Shown: positions 7,983-15,624 of the stretch, piece by piece
How the letters are laid out: every line of letters starts with the position of its first letter
Numbering within the stretch: the first letter of the stretch is position 1
DNA from: Micromonospora acroterricola
Lineage (GTDB): Bacteria; Actinomycetota; Actinomycetes; Mycobacteriales; Micromonosporaceae
DNA length: 37,827 nt
Assembly (NCBI RefSeq): GCF_003172955.1
Contig: NZ_QGKR01000098.1
Span: 1-37,827 of the forward strand
Direction of reading: 5' to 3'
Translations under genes and position numbers: made by a program
The notes under the pieces: generated by a model
The model's input: only the letters and a program-made list of their open reading frames with translations
Databases searched by the model: none
What the model was told of the DNA's origin: nothing

Positions 7983-8555
7983 TCACTCCCCCGCGCGGTC
8001 CCACGGCGACGGGTCGTCGCGGAGTCTGCTGTAGAGGTAACCGTCGCGCCACTGCCCGGCCCGGAACTCGCAGGCCCGCACCACGCCTTCGAGCTGGAAA
8101 CCGGCCTTCTCCAGGGACCGCTGCTCGGCGACGTTCTCGGGGTGGGTGCCGGCCTGGATGCGCTGCGCCGGGGTGTGCTGGAACAGGTAGTCGCAGAGCA
8201 GCGCCTGGGCGCGCCAGCCGACGCCCCGGCCCCGCCACGGGGGTAGCAGGACGATCCCGATCTCCCAGTACGACGCCAACCCGGCGTATCGACCGGACCG
8301 GTAGCTGACGAGGCCGGCGGCGGCCGGCTCCGGCTCGACCTCGACGATCAGTCGCCCGTCGTCGACGCCCAGCCAGCCGTCGACGGCGAAGCGCCGGGCG
8401 GGTGCCTCCGCGTCGCGGAAGCCAGTCCAGTCGAGCCCGATCAGCCCCGGCTCGGTGCAGAACCGCCGCAGCATCGCCAGGTCGGCCTCCGCGACCGGGC
8501 GCAGTCGCACCGTGCGGTCGTCCGTCCGGGTTGCCTGCGGGTCACCACTCTCCAT
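7983..8555 (-). CDS. GNAT family N-acetyltransferase (RimJ/RimL-like)
   Basis: A 190-residue acetyltransferase. RTVRLRPVAEADLAML opens the GNAT fold. LLPPWRGRGVGWRAQALLCDYLF (about residues 101-123) contains the R/Q-x-x-G-x-G acetyl-CoA loop, and HPENVAEQRSLEKAGFQLEGVVR is the final helix-strand of RimJ/RimL-type enzymes. The acceptor could be a protein N-terminus or a small amine. The ATG at 8555 is chosen over an upstream frame extension because TAGCGT lies seven bases before it and no ribosome site is visible, so the mRNA may be leaderless. Confidence 0.85.
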   Translation of the reverse strand: MESGDPQATRTDDRTVRLRPVAEADLAMLRRFCTEPGLIGLDWTGFRDAEAPARRFAVDGWLGVDDGRLIVEVEPEPAAAGLVSYRSGRYAGLASYWEIGIVLLPPWRGRGVGWRAQALLCDYLFQHTPAQRIQAGTHPENVAEQRSLEKAGFQLEGVVRACEFRAGQWRDGYLYSRLRDDPSPWDRAGE

Positions 8556-8819
8556 TGCCGACACGCTAGCCGCCCGACCGACGAGACGGCGGCCGGTTGT
8601 CGCCGTGCGGGCGCGGCGCACTGCGTCAGCAGGGGGATGGTGTTCTGGTCAGCCCCTTTGGAGCTGAACCGTTTACGACATCACCGACCAGACCGCGAGA
8701 ACCGGCTCCTTTTCTTGCGCATGTGCCGGAGGGAGCCCGCCGCCCACGGGTCCCCCGGTCATCGATGCTTGTCGTAGGCTGGTGCCGCGCGGACATCGAT
8801 GACGATGGAGGGCACGGCG

Positions 8820-9908
8820 ATGGGCACTTCGGAAGCAGACCGCACCCCGTCACCGAGGTCCGCGAGCCGGGCCCTGTCCCGACGGCACATGCTGGGTGTC
8901 GGGGCGGCGGCCGCCGGCGGCGCGTTCCTCGCCGGCACGACCGAGGCGGCGCCGGCGCAGGCCGCGCCGGGTGGCCCGAGGCGGGTTTTGCGCGCGCCGG
9001 TCCTGGTGCCCGGTGACCGCGTCCGGGTCGTGTCACCCGGAAGCACTCCCGACCCGGCGAACATGACCCGCGGCATCGAGATCCTGCAGAGCTGGGGCCT
9101 GCGGGTCGAGCTGGGCGAGCACGTCTTCGCCAGGTACGGCTACCTGGCCGGCACCGACGCGGAGCGGCTGGCCGACCTGAACGCGGCGCTCAACGACCCC
9201 GGGATCCGCGGTGTCTTTGCCGCCCGTGGCGGCTACGGCACCCAGCGGATCATCGATGACATCAACGTGTCCGGAATCCGCCGCGATCCCCGGGTCGTCG
9301 TCGGGTTCAGCGACATCACCAGCATCCACGGCAAACTGTGGCGCGAGACGGGGTTGGCCACCTTCTACGGCCCGATGGTCAACTGGAGCGACGCGCGCAC
9401 CGGCCCCGAGTCGGCCGAGGCGCTGAGGCGGGCCGTGATGACCACCGCGCCCGTCACCGTCACCCGCGATCCCGCCGAGACGGCCGCTCCCGTGCTGGTG
9501 CCGGGCCGCGCGACCGGCCCCCTGCTCGGCGGCTGCCTCACGCTGATCTCCACCTCGCTGGGCGCCGGTGACGCCCCGAGGTTCGACGGCGCCATCCTCT
9601 TCTTCGAGGACGTGGACGAGGACCCGTACAGCATCGACAGCATGCTCACCGAACTGCGCCGGGTGGGCGTGCTGTCCCGGGTCGCCGGGGTGGTGATCGG
9701 CCAGATCACCAACAGCGTCGGCGCACCGGACGAGTGGGACGCGGCGGCGGTGCTGAAGGACCGCCTCTACGACCTCGGCGTGCCCGTCCTGGGCGGGCTC
9801 CGACTCGGCCACGGCAACGGGCAGCTCACCGTGCCGCTCGGCTCGCGGGCCACGATCGACGCCGAGGCGGGCACCCTGACGGTGGAGGCCGGGGTGCGTC
9901 CGCGCTAG
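8820..9908 (+). CDS. LD-carboxypeptidase (S66 family), Tat-exported
   Basis: A 362-residue muramoyl-tetrapeptide LD-carboxypeptidase, which trims the terminal D-Ala from peptidoglycan tetrapeptides. A twin-arginine signal (LSRRHMLGVG followed by an Ala-rich hydrophobic core and a Thr/Glu/Ala-rich cleavage region) covers about residues 18-50. The S66 nucleophile is the Ser of GFSDIT. The catalytic Glu is in FFEDVDEDPYSID and the His in RLGHGNGQLTVPLG. The ATG at 8820 is selected because GGAGG lies nine bases before it; the upstream ATGs at 8799 and 8805 lack this. Most bacterial homologues are cytoplasmic recycling enzymes, so the export signal suggests action on the mature wall. Confidence 0.92.
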   Translation: MGTSEADRTPSPRSASRALSRRHMLGVGAAAAGGAFLAGTTEAAPAQAAPGGPRRVLRAPVLVPGDRVRVVSPGSTPDPANMTRGIEILQSWGLRVELGEHVFARYGYLAGTDAERLADLNAALNDPGIRGVFAARGGYGTQRIIDDINVSGIRRDPRVVVGFSDITSIHGKLWRETGLATFYGPMVNWSDARTGPESAEALRRAVMTTAPVTVTRDPAETAAPVLVPGRATGPLLGGCLTLISTSLGAGDAPRFDGAILFFEDVDEDPYSIDSMLTELRRVGVLSRVAGVVIGQITNSVGAPDEWDAAAVLKDRLYDLGVPVLGGLRLGHGNGQLTVPLGSRATIDAEAGTLTVEAGVRPR

Positions 9909-9945
9909 TCACCGCACGGGACGAGCCGATCAGTCTGCCGGGTGG

Positions 9946-11118
9946 TCAGGAGTCGGGCTCGGTGGCGGGTCCCCGGTCCGTCGGACCCGTGGGCCCGAAC
10001 GTTCCCCGGGCCGCGTCGCCGCCCTGACGTCGCATGGCCAGCTCCTCCGCCGCGGTCATCACGACGACCACCAGGATGAGGCACGCGACCGCGATGAGGG
10101 CCGGCATCAGCGTGGCCAGCGGCACCAGGAGCAGACAGGCCGCGCCAGCGCCGACCCGACGCCAGGCGAGCCTGTGGTGGATGCGCCAGTAGGCGTAGGC
10201 GAAGGTCAACAGGAACAGTGCGCAGCCACCGGAGAGGAGCATCGCCTCGCGGGGTGGCAGGACGTGGAGTGGTGCGGGCAGCATCTCGGCCAGACCGACG
10301 GCGATGGTGATGATCGCGAAGCTGAAGAGCAGGTGGCCGTAGACGAGGACCGTCCGGCGCAGGTCCGGCTGGTCGGGGGCCTCTTCCAGGGCGCTCCGGA
10401 AGTCGGACAGACCGTAGCCGAAGTATGCGTACCACAGCACGCTGACCAGGGCGTAGGCGGCGGCGAGGGCCGTGAGTCGAACGAGGGTCAGTGATTCGTC
10501 GACGGCCACCGCCCCGACCTGGATGATGGACTCGCCGAACACGAGGATGATCAGCAGCCCGTAGCGGTGAGTGAAGTGCGCTGGCTGCACCCTGCTCTGG
10601 GTGACAAGGTGACGCGCCACCCAGGGGCTCAGCAGGTCGACGGTCGCGGCGACGGCCCAGAGGACGATCCGGGCGCTGCCCTGCACGAGGGCGCCAGCCA
10701 GCAGCAGCGGTCCGGTGAGCAGGAAGACTCCGTAGGGGCCGACGAAGAGGGGTCGCCAGGAGGGGAGGCCGCGCAGGGCGAGCCCGGCCAGCAGCACTCG
10801 GCCGACGAGGTAGATGGCGACGAAGAGCAGGCCGTGGTCGTCGTAGGCCCGGGGGATCGTCAGGGCCATCAGGAGACTGCCGAGCCCGAACGTGAGGACG
10901 CCGACGCGGTCCAGCAACGAATTGATGCCGCGCTGGTCGGTGTAGAGCGTCACGCCGCCCCAGGCCCAGTAGACCGGAACGAAGAGGATCAGTGTCCGGC
11001 CGACACCGGCCCAGGTGTGGTCCTCGTGCAGCAGTCGTGAGAACTGGGTCAGGGCGAAGACGAGAGCGAGGTCGAAGAAGAGTTCCTCCCAGGTCACCCC
11101 CTTGCCGTGCGATCGCAT
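9946..11118 (-). CDS. Low temperature requirement protein A (LtrA) family membrane protein
   Basis: A 390-residue polytopic membrane protein with roughly ten hydrophobic segments. The opening WEELFFDLALVFALTQFSRLL and the central HRYGLLIILVFGESIIQVG are family signatures. LtrA was named for a low-temperature phenotype in Listeria; biochemical function is unknown. An in-frame TGA four codons before the ATG fixes the start at 11118 or later. No good ribosome site is visible; GGTGACGG lies close. The last 40 residues are polar and probably cytoplasmic. It is divergent from the repeat protein at 11416. Confidence 0.87.
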   Translation of the reverse strand: MRSHGKGVTWEELFFDLALVFALTQFSRLLHEDHTWAGVGRTLILFVPVYWAWGGVTLYTDQRGINSLLDRVGVLTFGLGSLLMALTIPRAYDDHGLLFVAIYLVGRVLLAGLALRGLPSWRPLFVGPYGVFLLTGPLLLAGALVQGSARIVLWAVAATVDLLSPWVARHLVTQSRVQPAHFTHRYGLLIILVFGESIIQVGAVAVDESLTLVRLTALAAAYALVSVLWYAYFGYGLSDFRSALEEAPDQPDLRRTVLVYGHLLFSFAIITIAVGLAEMLPAPLHVLPPREAMLLSGGCALFLLTFAYAYWRIHHRLAWRRVGAGAACLLLVPLATLMPALIAVACLILVVVVMTAAEELAMRRQGGDAARGTFGPTGPTDRGPATEPDS

Positions 11119-11415
11119 CGGCTGCCGTCACCGGCCGAGCGTGGCGCGGGCGGGTGGCACGGTCCACGGCGCCGACGACCCACCGGCCGCCGGCTCTGCC
11201 CGCTTCGCCACCAACCCGCCTCCGACCGGTCCCATCGCCTCGACGAGGCGAGGTTAACCGCGGCGATCGTGACGCCGGGGTCGAATGACGGAGAAGTCCC
11301 ACCGCTGGCCGGAGGACCGCCAGAGAGCGCCCTTCCCGGCTTCTTCCGTGAGTTGCCGGTCGAGCCGCGCAGCGGCGCGGACCGCTCGGCGCACTTCTCG
11401 TTGATGATGGGTGCC
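11119..11415. other. Divergent intergenic region
   Basis: This 297-base gap separates the LtrA-like gene and the repeat-protein gene. Long open frames cross it, but they are GC-rich noise without plausible starts. GAGGCGAGGTTAACCG is the only AT-containing island. I see no convincing -35/-10 pair on either strand. Confidence 0.4.
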
Positions 11416-13227
11416 ATGACGTCAGTGGGCGGCCAGCGGGTGCGGAGTGCGAGCAGCGGGACGCACAGTCGGGTCGAGCAGCGACTGATCGGGGCCGTCG
11501 TCCGCGGCGAGGTGCTCGATCTGGCCGGTGACGGGCCGGTCGACGACGCGGCGATGCGGTCCTGGGGCGACGACCGGACGATCTCGGCCTCGGTCATCCG
11601 TGAGCTGGTCCGGGGCCGGCTGGTCAGCGAGCCGGACCCCCACGGCCTGCGGCTGCGCGGGGCCCGGATCGTCGGTCAGATCGACCTGGAGAACGTCACC
11701 AGCGACCTGGCGTTGGAGCTGCGCGACTGCCTGCTGCCCGGCGGCGTGAACCTTCGCAACGCCCGACTGTCGGTGGTTGCCCTGACCGGGTGCCGCATCG
11801 AGCAGGCGACCGGTTCCGCGGACGCGGCGCTCGACGCCACGCGCTGTGCCGCATCGACGCTCTCACTCGACGGGAGCACGGTCACCGCTGACGCCGTCGC
11901 GGGCACCATCCGACTCGCCGCCGCCCGCGTCGGCACCGTCGACTGCCACGGAGCGCGGCTGGAGAACAGCACCGGACCGGCCCTGGACGCCGACGGCCTC
12001 CAGGTCGACCAGAGCGTGTTCCTGAATGGCGGGTTCACCGCCATCAGCCCCAGCGCGGGTGGCACCGTCCGGCTGCTCGGCGCCCACATCGGCGGTCAGC
12101 TCAACTGCGGCGGGGCCCTGCTGGAGAACACCGCCGGACCGGCACTCAACGCCGACAACCTCCGGACCAACCAGGACGTGCTGCTGTCGAAGGGCTTCAC
12201 CGCCACCAGCGCCAGCGAGCAGGGCACGATCCGGCTCATCGGCGCCCACATCGGCTCGCTGAACGCCAGCGGTGCGCGGCTGACGAACACCGCCGGACCG
12301 GCCATCGACGCCGACGGTCTCACGGTCGACCGGGACGTGGCCCTGGACAGTGGTTTCACCGCCACCAGCGCCAGCGGGTGGGGCGGCGTCGGCCTGTCCG
12401 GCGCCCACATCGGCGGACTCCTGGCCTGCGGTGGGGCGCGGCTGGAGAACACGACCGGCCCCGCCCTCGACCTGAACGGCCTCCGGGTCGACCAGGACGT
12501 GCTCCTGGATGACGGATTCAGCGCCACCAGCGGCGGCGACGAGGTGGTCGTGCTGGTGCTGGCCGGAGCGAGGATCGGTGGGGCCCTCAGCCTGGACACC
12601 GATCGGGTGTCGCGCACCGCACCCGGCCCGGGAGCGCTGATCGAGTTGGACGGGCTCACCTACGGCGGGCTGCCGCGGCCCGCGTCACTGCGGGGCTGGC
12701 TCACCCTGCTGCGCGAGGACACACCGCGTTACAGCGCCCAGCCCTACCAGCACCTCGCCGCCGCCTACCGCGCGGCCGGCCACGACCGCGACGCCCGCAC
12801 CATCCTCATCGCCCAACGCCGCGACCAGATCCGGCGCGCCGGGCTGACCGCCTCCGAGCGCGCCTGGGGACGCCTCATCGGCAGCACCCTGGGCTACGGC
12901 TACCAGCCCTGGCGGGCCCTGCTCCTGCTCCTCGCCACGCTCGCGATCGCAGTGACCCTCAGCGTCGTCGGCGGCCACCACGGCGGCCTGGCGCAGAAGC
13001 CGGTGGCCAGCGGAGCAGCATCCACCTGCACCACCATCGACCAGGTCGGCGTCGGCCTCGACCTCGGCACCCCGCTGCTCAGGACCGGCGCCCGCGACCG
13101 CTGCCAACCCACCGACACCCCTGCCGGCCAGACACTCACCCTCGCCGGCTGGCTCCTGCAACTGCTCGCCTGGAGCTTCGCCACCCTCTTCATCGCCGGT
13201 TTCACCAGCGCGGTCCGCAGGACCTGA
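11416..13227 (+). CDS. Membrane protein with four tandem ~53-residue beta-helix-like repeats
   Basis: A 603-residue protein of a family often labelled 'hypothetical' or, without basis, 'membrane-associated oxidoreductase' in actinomycetes. Residues 1-80 form a small alpha-helical head (RVEQRLIGAVVRGEVLDLAG). Residues about 80-410 are a solenoid of Ala/Gly/Leu-rich strands, with four clear repeats of 53-54 residues (163-376) on the pattern G-x-[IV]-R-L-x-G-A-[HR]-[IV]-G-x(9)-[RL]-L-x-N-x-[AT]-G-P-A-[LI]-[DN]. Residues 430-480 are helical (QPYQHLAAAYRAAGHDRDARTILIAQRR). Two membrane helices follow near 495-515 and 575-598. The solenoid probably faces the cytoplasm. The start could also be the ATG at 11404 or 11407; the ribosome site is weak. 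No enzyme motif is seen. Confidence 0.75.
   Translation: MTSVGGQRVRSASSGTHSRVEQRLIGAVVRGEVLDLAGDGPVDDAAMRSWGDDRTISASVIRELVRGRLVSEPDPHGLRLRGARIVGQIDLENVTSDLALELRDCLLPGGVNLRNARLSVVALTGCRIEQATGSADAALDATRCAASTLSLDGSTVTADAVAGTIRLAAARVGTVDCHGARLENSTGPALDADGLQVDQSVFLNGGFTAISPSAGGTVRLLGAHIGGQLNCGGALLENTAGPALNADNLRTNQDVLLSKGFTATSASEQGTIRLIGAHIGSLNASGARLTNTAGPAIDADGLTVDRDVALDSGFTATSASGWGGVGLSGAHIGGLLACGGARLENTTGPALDLNGLRVDQDVLLDDGFSATSGGDEVVVLVLAGARIGGALSLDTDRVSRTAPGPGALIELDGLTYGGLPRPASLRGWLTLLREDTPRYSAQPYQHLAAAYRAAGHDRDARTILIAQRRDQIRRAGLTASERAWGRLIGSTLGYGYQPWRALLLLLATLAIAVTLSVVGGHHGGLAQKPVASGAASTCTTIDQVGVGLDLGTPLLRTGARDRCQPTDTPAGQTLTLAGWLLQLLAWSFATLFIAGFTSAVRRT
11902..12543 (+). repeat. Four tandem 159-162 bp coding repeats
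   Basis: Units at 11902-12060, 12061-12222, 12223-12381 and 12382-12543 encode 53, 54, 53 and 54 residues. Each begins with GGC and contains an ACC-GG-CC-GGCC-like block for the T/S-x-GPA motif. Unit length alternates by one codon. The units have diverged at DNA level but remain in register. Confidence 0.85.
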
Positions 13228-13278
13228 CCCCACGTCGACCCGTTCGGGACCAGACCCGGGTCACGGCCCGGGCGGTGC

Positions 13279-13665
13279 TCAACCGCGCGGGGTGGGAACA
13301 CCGAACAGATCGATGATGCCGGCGGGGAGCTGGGCGAGCAGGTCGCGACGCTCGTCGTCGTCGAGCGCCTCCGCGACGGTACGCAACACCGCCTGGGCGT
13401 GCTGACGCACCCGGTCCGCGTCCGGGCACTGTTCCCGGTCGCCGACGTTCTTCAGGAACTCGCCGACGTCCCACCGGCGGCCCTGTGGATTACGGGTGAC
13501 GGACGTGCTCAGCCGGTCCGGTAGCTGTGCCGCCAGGTGGTCGGCCTCCCGTCCGGCGAGCCGTTCGCCGAGCACCGACAGGACGGCCTGTACGGACCGA
13601 ACGGCCTCGTTCTCGCCGAGGCCCGCGCGCCGCCGTACCGTGGCGATCAACTGCTCGTACTCCAT
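13279..13665 (-). CDS. DUF2267 domain protein
   Basis: A 128-residue, mostly alpha-helical cytoplasmic protein of the DUF2267 family, function unknown. EYEQLIATVRRRAGLGENEAVRSVQAVLSVLGERL and HLAAQLPDRL are characteristic, and the C-terminal repeat ADRVRQHAQAVLRTVAEAL...LLAQLPAGIIDLF gives the second half of the duplicated fold. GGAAGGAG lies at ideal distance before the ATG, which fixes the start. A sigma-B/F-like promoter candidate sits at 13727-13751. The family often occurs in stress-linked gene clusters. Confidence 0.9.
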   Translation of the reverse strand: MEYEQLIATVRRRAGLGENEAVRSVQAVLSVLGERLAGREADHLAAQLPDRLSTSVTRNPQGRRWDVGEFLKNVGDREQCPDADRVRQHAQAVLRTVAEALDDDERRDLLAQLPAGIIDLFGVPTPRG

Positions 13666-13726
13666 GACCCGCTCCTTCCGTCTCCTCGACGGGCCGTCAA
13701 GGCCTGCCGGCGGACGAACGAGGCGA

Positions 13727-13751
13727 GTTCCCAGGCTCCCTGGCCGCAAAC
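13727..13751 (-). promoter_or_regulatory. Sigma-B/F-like promoter candidate for DUF2267
   Basis: Minus strand GTTT, 15 bases, GGGAAC. The -35 matches fully and the -10 at four of six positions relative to GGGTAT. The predicted leader is about 55 bases. Confidence 0.35.
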
Positions 13752-13795
13752 GAGTCCCCCGTCGACCCGAACTCATCTCTCGGGCGGGCGGGACC

Positions 13796-15106
13796 TCACA
13801 TCTCGCCGCGAACCAGGCGGATCAGCCGGTCGAGGACGCGGCCCTCACTCACGCGGAGGCCGTCGTGCTCGTACTCGTTGGTGACCCAGGTACGCAGCCC
13901 GCGCACCGAGCGGGCGGTGGCCAGCGAGTCCTCGGCGTCGACGTACATGTCGTCGTGGTAGACGGCGGCGACGATTGGCACCTCGTTGCCGGCCAGCTGC
14001 CGCGGGTCGTACAGGTCCGGCCAGTCCTCGCGGCGGGCCAGCAGCTCCGCCGTCTCGCGAAGCGGGGCCAGCGCCGGGTCGGTGGCGACCATCCACGGGT
14101 AGATCATCTCGCCGGTCAGCAGCACCGGCCGGTCCTCGGCCAGCGCCCGGTCCACGTCGAACTGGGGGAACTCGGCGCGGACCGCCTGGGCCGCCCACCC
14201 GGTGGCGCCGGGCGTCACCGAGCGCTGGCCGTAGATCGACTCGTGCAGCAGCGCGTAGAGGGGGCGGCTCGCGTACGAGAGGTGGGCCTGGACGTCGGCG
14301 AGGAACGAGTCGGAGAGCTGGCGGTCGGGCACCCCGGGCAGGAAGGCGTCCTCGAGCAGGTAGTGCAGGGTGTGTGTGCCGTTGCCGGTGCCCAGCACGG
14401 TGCCGATCGCCTGGAACGCCTCGGCGGTCAGCAGGCCGCCGCCGGGCAGCCGTACCTCCCGCTCGCGCAGGTGCCGCACCACCGCGCGGACGGTCTCGAC
14501 GTCCTCCGGGTAGCGCGTGTAGTGCGCCTCGACCTTGCGCTGCACGCGCGGGTACGCGGCCCGGTAGACGTCCTGGGCCGTGCTGCCCAGGCCGGGGAGG
14601 CCGCCGGTCACGAAGGCCTCGCGGATGCCCTCCGGCGCGTACGACAGGTAGGTGAGGGTGCAGAAGCCGCCGTAGCTCTGGCCGAGCAGGCTCCACCGCC
14701 CGTCCTCGCCGAGCAGTTCCCGACGGATCAGCTCGCAGTCCCGGACGATCGAGTCGGCCCGGAAGTGCGCCAGGTACCGGGCCTGCGCGGCGGCGTCTCC
14801 GCGCAGCGGCAGGGTGCGCCGGTCGGCCGGGGTGGAGCGGCCGGTGCCACGCTGGTCCAGCAGCAGCACCCGGTAGTCGTCCAGCGCCCGGTCGAGCCAG
14901 CCGTCCCGGCCCACCGGCCGCGGGGACCGGCCGCCGGGCCCGCCCTGAAGGAAGAGCAGCCAGGGCAGCGACTCGCGCTCCCGGCCGACGGCGACGACCT
15001 CCCGGGCGTACACCTGGATCTGCTCACCGGTCTGGTCCGCGTGGTCGAGCGGCACGCGGAAGCTGTGGTCGGTGATGGTGGTGCCTGGGTGGCGGTAGGT
15101 CGGCAC
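13796..15106 (-). CDS. Alpha/beta hydrolase, proline iminopeptidase-like (S33)
   Basis: A 436-residue peptidase-type hydrolase. FLQGGPGGRSPRP gives the HGGPG-type oxyanion loop, DQRGTGRST is the typical S33 block, and GQSYGG (near residue 145) holds the nucleophilic Ser. The lid region is long and helical, as in larger prolyl aminopeptidases. The His is likely in NEYEHDGLRV near residue 417. There is no signal peptide, so it should act on peptides in the cytoplasm. The start is GTG, with AAGGGA placed correctly upstream. It is divergent from the SCP2/debranching pair. Confidence 0.87.
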   Translation of the reverse strand: MPTYRHPGTTITDHSFRVPLDHADQTGEQIQVYAREVVAVGRERESLPWLLFLQGGPGGRSPRPVGRDGWLDRALDDYRVLLLDQRGTGRSTPADRRTLPLRGDAAAQARYLAHFRADSIVRDCELIRRELLGEDGRWSLLGQSYGGFCTLTYLSYAPEGIREAFVTGGLPGLGSTAQDVYRAAYPRVQRKVEAHYTRYPEDVETVRAVVRHLREREVRLPGGGLLTAEAFQAIGTVLGTGNGTHTLHYLLEDAFLPGVPDRQLSDSFLADVQAHLSYASRPLYALLHESIYGQRSVTPGATGWAAQAVRAEFPQFDVDRALAEDRPVLLTGEMIYPWMVATDPALAPLRETAELLARREDWPDLYDPRQLAGNEVPIVAAVYHDDMYVDAEDSLATARSVRGLRTWVTNEYEHDGLRVSEGRVLDRLIRLVRGEM

Positions 15107-15206
15107 GGTGTCCCTTCCCGGAAGCTCTGACCAGCGCCGCCACCGTACGTGACGACCGCCGCCGGTCGGCCCGGGGTGGGCGGACCCGGAACGGGGGCGG
15201 CACGGA

Positions 15207-15231
15207 GTTAAGGGTCACGTGCAGCGGGTAG
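15207..15231 (+). promoter_or_regulatory. Sigma-B/F-like promoter for the SCP2-debranching operon
   Basis: GTTA, 15 bases, GGGTAG: one mismatch in each element from GTTT-N15-GGGTAT. Transcription would begin near 15240, about 28 bases before the ATG of the SCP2 gene. Confidence 0.5.
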
Positions 15232-15267
15232 CCGGCATGCGCTCCTACCAGCGCCTCGGGGGGTCGG

Positions 15268-15621
15268 ATGACGGCGACCAGTGCCTTCTTCGAGCGGTTG
15301 ACGGTTGCCGGCCAGGATCCGCGGTTCAGCAACGTGTGCGGGAGCGTGCGGTTCGACATCCGGGACGGTGACCGCCTGGAGCAGTGGCTGCTGAACATCG
15401 ACCATGGGCGGATGCGGGTGACGCGGAGCGCCGGGCCCGCCGAGACCGTCATCAGGGTGTCCGCCGAGGTGGCGGAGGCGATGGCGCGGGGCGAGGTGAA
15501 CGGTCTGGCCGCGATCACCCGGGGCGAGATCCTGGTCGACGGTGACCTCGCCATGGCGCTGCGAATCGGACGGCTGTTCCCGCGGGCGTCCGAGCAGGCC
15601 GATTCCGACGGCAGGAAGTAG
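15268..15621 (+). CDS. SCP2 sterol-binding domain protein
   Basis: A 117-residue single-domain protein of the SCP-2 fold, which binds lipids or acyl chains in a hydrophobic tunnel. GSVRFDIRDGDRLEQWLLNIDHGRMRV is the sheet, and the closing AITRGEILVDGDLAMALRIGRLFP matches the SCP2 core and C-terminal helix. It ends three bases before the debranching enzyme start, so the two are co-translated. Why a lipid-binding domain should be tied to glycogen breakdown is not known; the pairing is an observation, not an explained pathway. GGGGGG lies upstream as ribosome site. Confidence 0.85.
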   Translation: MTATSAFFERLTVAGQDPRFSNVCGSVRFDIRDGDRLEQWLLNIDHGRMRVTRSAGPAETVIRVSAEVAEAMARGEVNGLAAITRGEILVDGDLAMALRIGRLFPRASEQADSDGRK

Positions 15622-15624
15622 CCG

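Noticed and set aside
11902..12543. CRISPR-like repeat array
   Set aside because: Units are 159-162 bp, contiguous, without spacers, and translate in one frame into protein repeats.
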